Under the pieces are notes generated by a model. That model did not search any database. It was not told where the DNA came from and was given only the letters and a program-made list of their open reading frames with translations. A stretch of 64,000 nucleotides of DNA from Campylobacterales bacterium. GTDB taxonomy: Bacteria > Campylobacterota > Campylobacteria > Campylobacterales > Sulfurimonadaceae. Below, in pieces: positions 9,319 through 16,525 of this stretch. Every line of letters begins with the position of its first letter. Within the stretch, counting starts at the first letter, position 1. The stretch spans positions 1-64,000 of the forward strand of contig JAFGUB010000009.1 of assembly GCA_016938735.1 (NCBI GenBank). The letters run 5' to 3'. The position numbers were made by a program, and so were the translations under genes.

Positions 9319-9328
9319 TTACATGTAA
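9319..9328. repeat. TTACATGTAA copy merging into the hemH ribosome binding site
   Basis: Perfect copy, followed directly by GGAAAAAAGC and the hemH ATG. The 3' end of the palindrome supplies the AAGGA Shine-Dalgarno sequence (about 9327-9331). The same arrangement recurs at 49854 and, on the other strand, at 13803. Confidence 0.9.
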
Positions 9329-9338
9329 GGAAAAAAGC

Positions 9339-10286
9339 ATGAAAGAGGCGATTGTTTTACTCAATATGGGCGGTCCCAATTCGCTTGACGAGGTCGAGGT
9401 TTTTTTGACCAATATGTTTAATGATCCCAATATTCTGACCATGAAAAGCACTCTGTTGCGTCGATTCGTGGCGACGATGATCACCTTTTTTCGTACCGAA
9501 AAGTCTCAGGAGATCTACCGCCAACTCGGCGGGAAATCGCCGCTGGTCGGTCATACGCAAAAATTGGTGGATGCTTTACAGGCGCGCCTTGAAGGGGTAG
9601 TGATCGATTTTGCGATGCGCTACACGCCCCCCTTTGCCGATGCGTCGGTTGCGCGGCTCAAGGCGGCGGGTGTGGAGCGCGTTTATCTCATTCCGCTCTA
9701 TCCGCAGTACTCCACCACCACGACCAAATCGTCGCTGGAGGATTATGAAGCGGCGATGCGCCGCGGTGGATTTGACGCGACGACGGTGGAGATCAAACAC
9801 TTCTTTGAAAACGAGCGCTACAACGCTTGTATCTGCGCGCGCCTGGCTGAAGCGATGGAGGGTGAGGTGTACGGCGATTTTGATCTGATCTTCTCCGCGC
9901 ACGGATTGCCGCAAAAGATCGTCGATGCGGGTGATCCCTACGCCTTACATGTAAACCGCCACGCCGCGCTCATTACCCGTCAGCTCGAAGCTTTGGGGAT
10001 GCGCTTTGCCGCCGTACATGTAGCGTACCAGTCCAAAGTGGGACCCATGAAGTGGCTGGAGCCTTCGCTCGAGACCAAGCTCAAAACCATCAGCAACCGT
10101 AAGGTGCTCATCTGCCCCATCGCCTTTACGATTGACAACTCCGAAACCGATTTCGAGTTACATGTAGAGTATGCCGAGGTGGCGCATGAGCTGGGTTATG
10201 AGTCGTACCGCGTGAGCCGTTGTCCTAACGATCATCCGCTCTTTGTTGAGAGCCTGCTGGAACTTTACGAGAAGATGCGCCCTTGA
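9339..10286 (+). CDS. hemH: Ferrochelatase
   Basis: 315 aa, typical length. It inserts Fe2+ into the porphyrin ring in the last step of haem synthesis. Motifs: LLNMGGPNS at the N terminus, LYPQYSTTTTKSS, the catalytic H188 in FSAHGLP, AYQSKVGP.KWLEPS, and PIAFTIDNSETDFEL with the conserved acidic residue. The ATG has an AAGGA ribosome site that partly belongs to the palindrome at 9319. Three further TACATGTA copies are inside the gene (9945, 10014, 10158), the densest cluster in the window. The end overlaps the next gene by 4 bases. Confidence 0.97.
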   Translation: MKEAIVLLNMGGPNSLDEVEVFLTNMFNDPNILTMKSTLLRRFVATMITFFRTEKSQEIYRQLGGKSPLVGHTQKLVDALQARLEGVVIDFAMRYTPPFADASVARLKAAGVERVYLIPLYPQYSTTTTKSSLEDYEAAMRRGGFDATTVEIKHFFENERYNACICARLAEAMEGEVYGDFDLIFSAHGLPQKIVDAGDPYALHVNRHAALITRQLEALGMRFAAVHVAYQSKVGPMKWLEPSLETKLKTISNRKVLICPIAFTIDNSETDFELHVEYAEVAHELGYESYRVSRCPNDHPLFVESLLELYEKMRP

Positions 10287-10912
10287 AACTCGTTATTTTC
10301 GATATGGACGGAACGCTGATCGATTCGCAGCATGACATTACCGTATCGATCAATCATGTACGCGCCGAACGCTATCAACTTCCTCCGCTTACATGTAGCT
10401 TTGTCGTCGAAGCGATCAACCGCGAGGAGCGCAACCTTGCCGAGCTATTTTATGGAACTAAACTCTATGAGCCGCACGCCAAGGCGCTCTTTGAGGCGCA
10501 TTATCATGAGCAGTGTGTACAAAACAGCAGACTTTATGAGGGTATCAACACGCTGCTTGAGGCGCTCGTGCAAGAGGGCTATCGACTGGGTGTGGCCACC
10601 AATGCCCCCTCTGTTTTTGCTCATAGAATGCTTTCACATTTGGGCGTTGCCGGGCACTTTTGTTTGATCGTCGGTGCCGATATGGTTGAGCGGCCCAAAC
10701 CTGACGCACAGATGCTCCATCTGATTTTCGCTCAGTGCGGATTTGATGTGGATCGTCACCAAGCATGGATGATCGGGGATAACAGTAAAGATATGGAAGC
10801 AGCGCGTCAGGCCGGAATTAAAAGCGTGTTTGCAACGTGGGGGTTTTCATCAGAGGGGAGGGGTGATGCACTCTGTCATCACCCTTTGAAGTTGTTAGAA
10901 CTGCTTAGTTAG
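10283..10912 (+). CDS. HAD-family hydrolase, phosphoglycolate phosphatase-like
   Basis: 209 aa. HAD motif I is FDMDGTLIDSQ (both nucleophile aspartates), motif II lies near TNAPS, motif III lysine in RPKPDA, and motif IV is MIGDNSKDMEAA. The cap domain between motifs I and II is the alpha-helical C1 type, as in Gph. The start is a TTG overlapping the hemH stop by 4 bases. The substrate is not determined; phosphoglycolate or a related small phosphate is the usual assignment. Its end overlaps the end of the leftward small gene by 8 bases. Confidence 0.88.
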   Translation: MKLVIFDMDGTLIDSQHDITVSINHVRAERYQLPPLTCSFVVEAINREERNLAELFYGTKLYEPHAKALFEAHYHEQCVQNSRLYEGINTLLEALVQEGYRLGVATNAPSVFAHRMLSHLGVAGHFCLIVGADMVERPKPDAQMLHLIFAQCGFDVDRHQAWMIGDNSKDMEAARQAGIKSVFATWGFSSEGRGDALCHHPLKLLELLS

Positions 10913-11105
10913 CTTTTTTACGGCCGCGTGCGGGGAAGATGTCGCGGTTGTTCTCTTTAATCGCTCTGATCTCATCGGAGAGGGCGATTTTTTCTGCTTT
11001 GAGGGCTTCGATTTTTTCATCGATTTTGGCCATATCCAACTCTTTTTTATTGATTTGGAACTCAAGAAACTCTCTCTTTGTAACTTCATATTTTTCTTGT
11101 GACAT
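10905..11105 (-). CDS. Small coiled-coil protein (66 aa)
   Basis: Short, highly charged protein that is almost all helix. A heptad-like region covers about residues 15-50 (Ile/Leu spaced within Lys/Glu), followed by a basic tail ending ARGRKKAN. The ATG has a good AAAGG ribosome site 6-8 bases upstream on its strand. No family is recognised. The basic tail could bind nucleic acid, but that is speculation. It diverges from the coiled-coil membrane protein at 11193. Confidence 0.72.
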   Translation of the reverse strand: MSQEKYEVTKREFLEFQINKKELDMAKIDEKIEALKAEKIALSDEIRAIKENNRDIFPARGRKKAN

Positions 11106-11192
11106 AGTGAACCTTTCGTTTTGGGATTTTTTTCGAAAAAGTAGCGTATTATAACAAGTAGAATATGAAAAATCAAATAGAGGAAATAAAAA

Positions 11193-12440
11193 ATGTTTGA
11201 TCTTGATTTAATCATCACTTTTGCAATAATGGCCTTGCTTTTTTTACGACAAATTGCCATTTATAAAGAGCCCGGAAAAATCAATTATACCCCGCTGCTT
11301 TTAGGCATTGGTGCGATCGGTTCGATGAGTCATATTTTGCTTCATCCCGAGCACAACAATATCGCGGTTCTTTTGCGAGAAGCACTGCTTCCTTTGCTCT
11401 TTGGATTGCTACTTTATCTGATTATGAATGTGCTGCATCAAACCCAAAAAGGGCTTCAACAAGCGCAGCATGATCTAACGCTTAGATCGGTGGCGGAACA
11501 GTTTGAAGAGATCAATAAAAATACTCAGCACACAGATATACGTTTGAGATCCCTGCAGCAGATGGAAGAGCAGATTGCCAAAACCATGGAGAAGTTTATC
11601 TCTATCGACTTCTCGGCATTAAAAAGTATTGAAACGAATCAAGTGGCTTTTTTTGGAAAATTTGAGGTCCTTTTTGAGCAGCAGCAAGAGGTGCTCAAAA
11701 GCTTTGAAAATTTCACCAACCAGAAGATGCCGGATGTTGATGCGGTGATGCATCGCCATATCGATCTGCTTCGTATTGCAGAACAAGACCACTACAAGCA
11801 TCTACAAAAGGGATTTTCAACCCTGATTGAAGCGCAAAAGGGTTTGAACGATGCCTTTGAACGGATGGCCGATAAAGCGCCGTCTGTGCAGTTGGATGAA
11901 GGGAAGCTCAAGGAGATCGTACTTAAAACCGATACCCTATTACAGCAGGTAGTGAATGACTTCGAACGTCAGATGATCGCTTTAAGGGCGCAGAGTGAAG
12001 GGATCGCTACGGCGATGGCGGAGAGCGATCATCTGATTACGACGATACGGACCCAAGAGCAGGAGATGCTTTCGCAGATGATTGCGGGTGCCAAACAGTT
12101 GCAGCATCTCTGGACGCAATCAGATCGATTACAAACTATCTATGCGCCGATCGAGCAGCTGGCGGGGCGAATGGAGCGCATTAGAGAGGATTATGCCGCT
12201 TCGAAGCTGCGGCTGGACATGCTCACCGATTCCCTGCAGAGTATCGACACCTTTCAGTTTGAGAAGATTCGATCGCATATAGAGTCGTTGACACAGACCC
12301 TCTCAGAGCGTATCGACGCCTCGCTCTCTGAGCTGCACGAGCACTATAATATCGCGCAAAAGGATATCACCAAGACGGTACAAGAGCTCTCAACTAAAGC
12401 GCGTCTTTCACGAGGCTACGGCGAGGATCACTCGGCGTAG
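11193..12440 (+). CDS. Membrane-anchored coiled-coil protein, unknown function
   Basis: 415 aa. Three hydrophobic segments lie in the first 85 residues (about 4-24, 32-50, 60-82), followed by a long cytoplasmic region rich in Gln, Glu and Leu that is predicted helical and coiled coil (about 90-400). The architecture resembles chemoreceptor or RmuC-type proteins, but I see no MCP hairpin tip or nuclease motif. A GAGGA ribosome site precedes the ATG. It faces the small coiled-coil gene across an 87-base divergent gap, and its end overlaps the leftward protease gene by 13 bases. Confidence 0.75.
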   Translation: MFDLDLIITFAIMALLFLRQIAIYKEPGKINYTPLLLGIGAIGSMSHILLHPEHNNIAVLLREALLPLLFGLLLYLIMNVLHQTQKGLQQAQHDLTLRSVAEQFEEINKNTQHTDIRLRSLQQMEEQIAKTMEKFISIDFSALKSIETNQVAFFGKFEVLFEQQQEVLKSFENFTNQKMPDVDAVMHRHIDLLRIAEQDHYKHLQKGFSTLIEAQKGLNDAFERMADKAPSVQLDEGKLKEIVLKTDTLLQQVVNDFERQMIALRAQSEGIATAMAESDHLITTIRTQEQEMLSQMIAGAKQLQHLWTQSDRLQTIYAPIEQLAGRMERIREDYAASKLRLDMLTDSLQSIDTFQFEKIRSHIESLTQTLSERIDASLSELHEHYNIAQKDITKTVQELSTKARLSRGYGEDHSA

Positions 12441-13789
12441 GTGCCGTTCATTGCCCCCATAAAGGTCAGCACCAGAGCGTTTAGCCCTGTATAGTCCTCT
12501 GAAGCGAGTGCGTCCACTTTGGTATTGAAATTTTCCAAGGTCAGGGCATCTTCATCGTAGAGCGGTCCCGTATAGCTTTCGATCCAATCAATGTAGTTGT
12601 TGACACGGGTATAGACACCCGGATAGTTGGCTGCGCCGCAGGCTTGTGTGTCGCTACCGCCGAAGCTGACGATACCTCCTAAATAGAAGATTTCGCCTTT
12701 AGCAACGATCAGAGGCCCGCCGCTGTCGCCTTGGCAGGTGTCTTTGCCCCCTTGCATATAACCCGCGCAAAACATGTTTGGGGTGAGTGCCTGATACGAG
12801 GCGTTGCAGGTATCAAAGGGGATGACGGGGAGCATAACCTCTCTGAGCTCATCGGGATAAATGTCGGTTTTGATGGAGATATTCCCCCATCCGGCAGCTT
12901 CCATCGTCGTGCCGTTCGCAGGCAGTGAGGTAGAGAGCCGGATCGGATCGATGCTGTTGATAGGTGTTTTGAGTTCCAGCAGCGCGATGTCGTTATCGAC
13001 GCTCTGCTCATCGTAATGTGGATGACGATAAGCCCTTTGGACCTCCACGCGCGATCCGCCCGAGGCAAGATCATAGCTGCCGTAGTAGATGTGTGAGGGG
13101 GCAGGATCGACGCAGTGTGCCGCCGTTAACACCCACTTCGGTGCGATCAGTGAACCCCCGCAAAAAGGGCTGTAGCTGCTGATTTTTGGATTGTAGTCTT
13201 GCAAAGAGACGATAAAATGCCACTGTGGATCTTGTGATGCGACTGGTGTGCCTTGAATGATCCGTAAAGATGCGGCGTTTGAAGCGGACTGCTGTAGATC
13301 ACTGAGATAAAGGGCCGCTTTGGCACTCTCTTTGGCGATCTCGTAAGCGTGCAAGCCTGCTTCGACGACATCGAAGTCAAAATCGCTGCGGTAGGCGTAG
13401 GATGCGGGGTAACGCTCGCGCAGCGCAGCGCTACCCAGCAGACCCAGCAGTGTCGTTAAAGGAGTGATGTGGGTGTAGCCTTTGGGTGCGCTCATCTGCG
13501 GGGCATAGGGCTCGCCTATGTCGCTTAGCCCATTGGAAGGGGCGATGTCATTGACGCCGCCGCTCACACTCACCTCTTGCGTCAAGGCTGCATTGAAACG
13601 GTACCAGCCTGCTCCTTTGGCCGTATCTTCTTGGGCAATCAGCGAACCTGAGCGCACGGTGGCATCCAGTACATAGCCGTCGCTGATGCGGACGAAATAG
13701 CGTGGAACGTTGCTTGAGGAAGAGCCGCCCGATCCGCAGCCGGTCAGGATTGCAGATGCGATAACACAGAGGGTTGATACCGTTTTCAT
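12428..13789 (-). CDS. Trypsin-like serine protease, lipoprotein zymogen
   Basis: 453 aa from the ATG at 13789. I prefer this start because it gives a clean lipoprotein signal (MKTVSTLCVIASAILTGC, lipid-modified C18), and an AAGGAG ribosome site lies upstream, partly supplied by the palindrome at 13803. A 176-residue N-terminal region of unknown fold precedes a complete chymotrypsin-fold domain. The activation site R176-IIQG matches the trypsin R-IVGG pattern. The triad is H225 (LTAAHC), D267 (DNDIAL) and S356 (GDSGGP). D350, six residues before the serine, predicts cleavage after Lys/Arg. Expected location is the outer membrane or cell surface. Cysteines flank H225 and S356 as in animal-type trypsins. 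Confidence 0.92.
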   Translation of the reverse strand: MKTVSTLCVIASAILTGCGSGGSSSSNVPRYFVRISDGYVLDATVRSGSLIAQEDTAKGAGWYRFNAALTQEVSVSGGVNDIAPSNGLSDIGEPYAPQMSAPKGYTHITPLTTLLGLLGSAALRERYPASYAYRSDFDFDVVEAGLHAYEIAKESAKAALYLSDLQQSASNAASLRIIQGTPVASQDPQWHFIVSLQDYNPKISSYSPFCGGSLIAPKWVLTAAHCVDPAPSHIYYGSYDLASGGSRVEVQRAYRHPHYDEQSVDNDIALLELKTPINSIDPIRLSTSLPANGTTMEAAGWGNISIKTDIYPDELREVMLPVIPFDTCNASYQALTPNMFCAGYMQGGKDTCQGDSGGPLIVAKGEIFYLGGIVSFGGSDTQACGAANYPGVYTRVNNYIDWIESYTGPLYDEDALTLENFNTKVDALASEDYTGLNALVLTFMGAMNGTYAE

Positions 13790-13802
13790 AATAAAATTCT
13801 CC

Positions 13803-13812
13803 TTACATGTAA
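13803..13812. repeat. TTACATGTAA copy at a gene junction
   Basis: Perfect copy. On the minus strand it encodes the last codons Tyr-Met-stop of the membrane protein at 13803-14195, and its continuation (TAAGGAG) forms the ribosome binding site of the protease gene. One copy thus supplies a stop codon and the next gene's Shine-Dalgarno sequence. Confidence 0.92.
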
Positions 13813-14195
13813 AGTGCGACAAAGAGCATCGGCGGATAGATCAGCAGCGGAACATAAGGCAGGTAGTTGCCCAGAGGGGTGAGTAGCATCAGGGTCATCT
13901 TCTGTGAAAGCCGCCGTTTGATGAACACCTGCTCGATGAGCACGATTTTGGTAGCGATATCAAAGGTTTTCACAAAAAGGATGACCCCAAGCAGCGGCGA
14001 GAGTCCCTGTTCCAACACCAAAAAAATAACAAAATAAAAAGTTGGATGCATCAGCAAAAAGAGTACAACGCTGCGTGCATAATAGCGGTGCATACGCAGC
14101 AACATCCCCATCATCGAATCGGCTTTTTGCCATAGAATCTCATAAGACTCCAGCGCAAAATAGATGGCGATATAGATCCATAAAAGTGTATTCAT
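13803..14195 (-). CDS. Small integral membrane protein, unknown function
   Basis: 130 aa with four predicted membrane helices (about 3-18, 40-60, 62-80, 103-128). No family recognised. Its start overlaps the stop of the HD-GYP regulator by 4 bases (ATGA on the minus strand), so translation is probably coupled. The C terminus Tyr-Met-stop is encoded entirely by a TTACATGTAA palindrome. Confidence 0.78.
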   Translation of the reverse strand: MNTLLWIYIAIYFALESYEILWQKADSMMGMLLRMHRYYARSVVLFLLMHPTFYFVIFLVLEQGLSPLLGVILFVKTFDIATKIVLIEQVFIKRRLSQKMTLMLLTPLGNYLPYVPLLIYPPMLFVALYM

Positions 14196-15562
14196 GCAGC
14201 TTGTTCGGTTGATAATCGGTGCAAAATAGCGGTGAAGCGGTTGATGTGCTTGAGAAAGAGGCGTACCAGTTTAGGATCAAAGGCTTTCCCGGACTGCTCT
14301 TGAATGTAGCTTAAGACGTCATGCATCATCCAAGGCTCTTTGTAAACCCGGCGATTCATCAATGCATCAAAAGTATCGACCAGTGCAACAACACGGGCAT
14401 AAAGGGGAATATCCTCTCCTGCAAGCGCACAGGGGTAGCCCGTACCGTCGAAATGTTCGTGGTGGGCATAGGCGATATCGATGGCGATACGCTCTTTTTT
14501 CGGATCGGATTTAAACGCCTCTTCTAAAATCTTTTTGCCGTAGTTGGCATGGGTTTTGATGATCTCAAACTCTTCAGGCGTGAGTTTGCCGGGTTTGCCT
14601 AAAATGGAGTCGGAAATGGCGATTTTTCCGATGTCGTGCAACGTAGCCATTTTGCCGATCATCCGCGCCTCTTCTTTTGACGCCCCTAGAAGCTGAGCCA
14701 TCAAGGCGGTGTATTCACTGATACGGCGGATATGCGAGCCGGTTTCGGCACTTTTGTATTCGGTCACTTCGCAGAGAACATGAATAATGTCGTGTTCGAA
14801 ATGTTTTTTGACCTGATTAAAGATTTCGATGTCGTCAATATTTTGATAGATACGTGCATAAAATTCGTCGCGGGAGAAGGGTTTGGTGATGTAGTCGTTG
14901 GCCCCCTCTTTGAGAAAGCGGCTGGTGGCGTACGAGCCTGTATCGCTCGAGAGGGCGATGATGGCCATCTCTTTTTTGTTGTGTTTCCGCCGGACGCGGC
15001 GGGTGAGCTCCAGCCCGTCCATGATCGGCATGTGATAGTCGGTGAGGATCAGCTCGATATCGGGGTGCTCATTGATGATGCGCAGTGCCGCTTCGCCGTT
15101 GGCGGCTTCAAAGATGCGGAATTGATGCATCGCCAGATTATTTTTCAGATAGAATCGATAGGTGAGTGAGTCATCCACAATCAGCACCTTTTTGTGCCGA
15201 TTGGCCTCAAGCTGCAGGAGCTTTTCGACGACGTAAATAATGTTGTCATAGCGCTCTTTGAGGACGTAGTCGATAATGTTGGAGCTCTCAAAAGTGTCGC
15301 GCAGCACTTCGTCCATATCGGCAGTGAAGATGATGGGAGCGATGTCGTAGCGGTTGACGAGTGCGACGATTTGACCGTCGTTAGCATCGGGTAGGTGCAG
15401 ATCGGTGATGGCAAAATCGTAGGTGTGCTGCCGCAACAGTGCCTCTGCCTCGGCGTAGGTGGCGGCGATGTCGTAACGAAAATCGGTATATCGATCCATC
15501 AGTTCGCTGATGATACGGCACAACATTCGACTGTCTTCGACGATCAGCACACGAATTTTCAT
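14192..15562 (-). CDS. Response regulator with two receivers and HD-GYP phosphodiesterase domain
   Basis: 456 aa. Receiver 1 (about 1-120) has VEDSR and the phospho-acceptor region ITDLHLPD; its usual terminal lysine is in LKERY rather than KP. Receiver 2 (about 123-245) is canonical, with IVDDS, LTDYHMPIMDG and TKPFS. The C-terminal HD-GYP domain has HDIGK and the full HHEHFDGTGYP signature, which supports real c-di-GMP hydrolysis. RpfG-type proteins of this layout control motility and biofilm. It heads a leftward group with the membrane protein and perhaps the protease. Confidence 0.94.
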   Translation of the reverse strand: MKIRVLIVEDSRMLCRIISELMDRYTDFRYDIAATYAEAEALLRQHTYDFAITDLHLPDANDGQIVALVNRYDIAPIIFTADMDEVLRDTFESSNIIDYVLKERYDNIIYVVEKLLQLEANRHKKVLIVDDSLTYRFYLKNNLAMHQFRIFEAANGEAALRIINEHPDIELILTDYHMPIMDGLELTRRVRRKHNKKEMAIIALSSDTGSYATSRFLKEGANDYITKPFSRDEFYARIYQNIDDIEIFNQVKKHFEHDIIHVLCEVTEYKSAETGSHIRRISEYTALMAQLLGASKEEARMIGKMATLHDIGKIAISDSILGKPGKLTPEEFEIIKTHANYGKKILEEAFKSDPKKERIAIDIAYAHHEHFDGTGYPCALAGEDIPLYARVVALVDTFDALMNRRVYKEPWMMHDVLSYIQEQSGKAFDPKLVRLFLKHINRFTAILHRLSTEQAA

Positions 15563-15673
15563 AGGCAGTCTCTATTTTTTTAAGATCATTGTTCCTGAAG
15601 ATAGCTTAAATCGTGTTTGCTTGTGGAGAGCTTCTTTGGTGATATGATGCGGTTCCGGTTAAGCAAGGGTGGT

Positions 15674-15679
15674 TATAAT
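15674..15679 (+). promoter_or_regulatory. Candidate -10 box for the HDOD gene
   Basis: TATAAT lies 31 bases before the ATG at 15710, inside a 147-base divergent gap. A transcript start near 15686 and a GAGAG ribosome site fit. Confidence 0.55.
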
Positions 15680-15709
15680 TGAACCCCAAAAATCCCCAAA
15701 AGAGAGTCA

Positions 15710-16525
15710 ATGAAAAGTTCGATTCTTGAAAGTATCAAGTCGCTTCCGCCACTGCCCAAAACACTGCTGGACGTACAGCGCATCTGTAATGATCCTGACG
15801 CCTCCATTGCCAATTTGGTGAAGGTGATTGAGCCTGACCCGATGATCGTGGCCAATTTGCTCAAAGCTGCTAATTCGCCGCTCTACTTTTTCGGGCGTGA
15901 GATCCGCAATGTGTCACAGGCGGTTGCGCTTTTTGGGATGACGATGACCCGCTCGATCGTACTGGGCAATTCGGTGCGCAAACTGCTTAACGTCGATATG
16001 GAGCCTTATGGCATCACCTCCGAGAAGTTCGCGGAGATCTCGGCCAAGCAGGCTTCGCTGATGAACAAGTGGTACCGTAAGATCAGCCGCGAAAAGGCGG
16101 ATAAGCTCTTTTTGACCGCCTTTTTGCAAGAGACCGGAAAGATTATTATCGCCAGCGATATTATTCAAGAGAACCTCACCACCAACTTTCGATCCGAGAT
16201 CGAGATGGCCATCAATATCGCGCTGGTGGAACGCTCTTATGTCAATGATACGACGGCCACGGTGACGGCGGCGATTTTCGAGCATTGGAATTTCGATAAA
16301 AGTTTTGTCGAGATGATCCAGTACGCCGACAACCCAGCCAGTGCGCCCGATCACGTGCGCGAATTCTCAACGGCGCTCAACATTGTCAAGACTATCGTGC
16401 CCGTCAATGCTCCCTTTGGTGACCATGCGATCAATTTCGGACTGCAAAAAGCGGAGCAGGCGGGCTATGACGCGGCGTGGCTTGAAGAGTGCGTGAATGA
16501 CTTTTTCAAGCTTCCCGAGGCGTAA
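15710..16525 (+). CDS. HDOD domain protein
   Basis: 271 aa, essentially a single HDOD domain (a non-catalytic HD-like signalling module). Family features: SLPPLPKTLLDVQRICNDPD at the N terminus, PDPMIVANLLKAANSP, and VSQAVALFGM. HDOD proteins are common in motile Proteobacteria and often act with c-di-GMP or chemotaxis circuits, which fits the HD-GYP regulator transcribed divergently next door. The last base of its TAA stop is the first base of the polA ATG. Confidence 0.88.
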   Translation: MKSSILESIKSLPPLPKTLLDVQRICNDPDASIANLVKVIEPDPMIVANLLKAANSPLYFFGREIRNVSQAVALFGMTMTRSIVLGNSVRKLLNVDMEPYGITSEKFAEISAKQASLMNKWYRKISREKADKLFLTAFLQETGKIIIASDIIQENLTTNFRSEIEMAINIALVERSYVNDTTATVTAAIFEHWNFDKSFVEMIQYADNPASAPDHVREFSTALNIVKTIVPVNAPFGDHAINFGLQKAEQAGYDAAWLEECVNDFFKLPEA

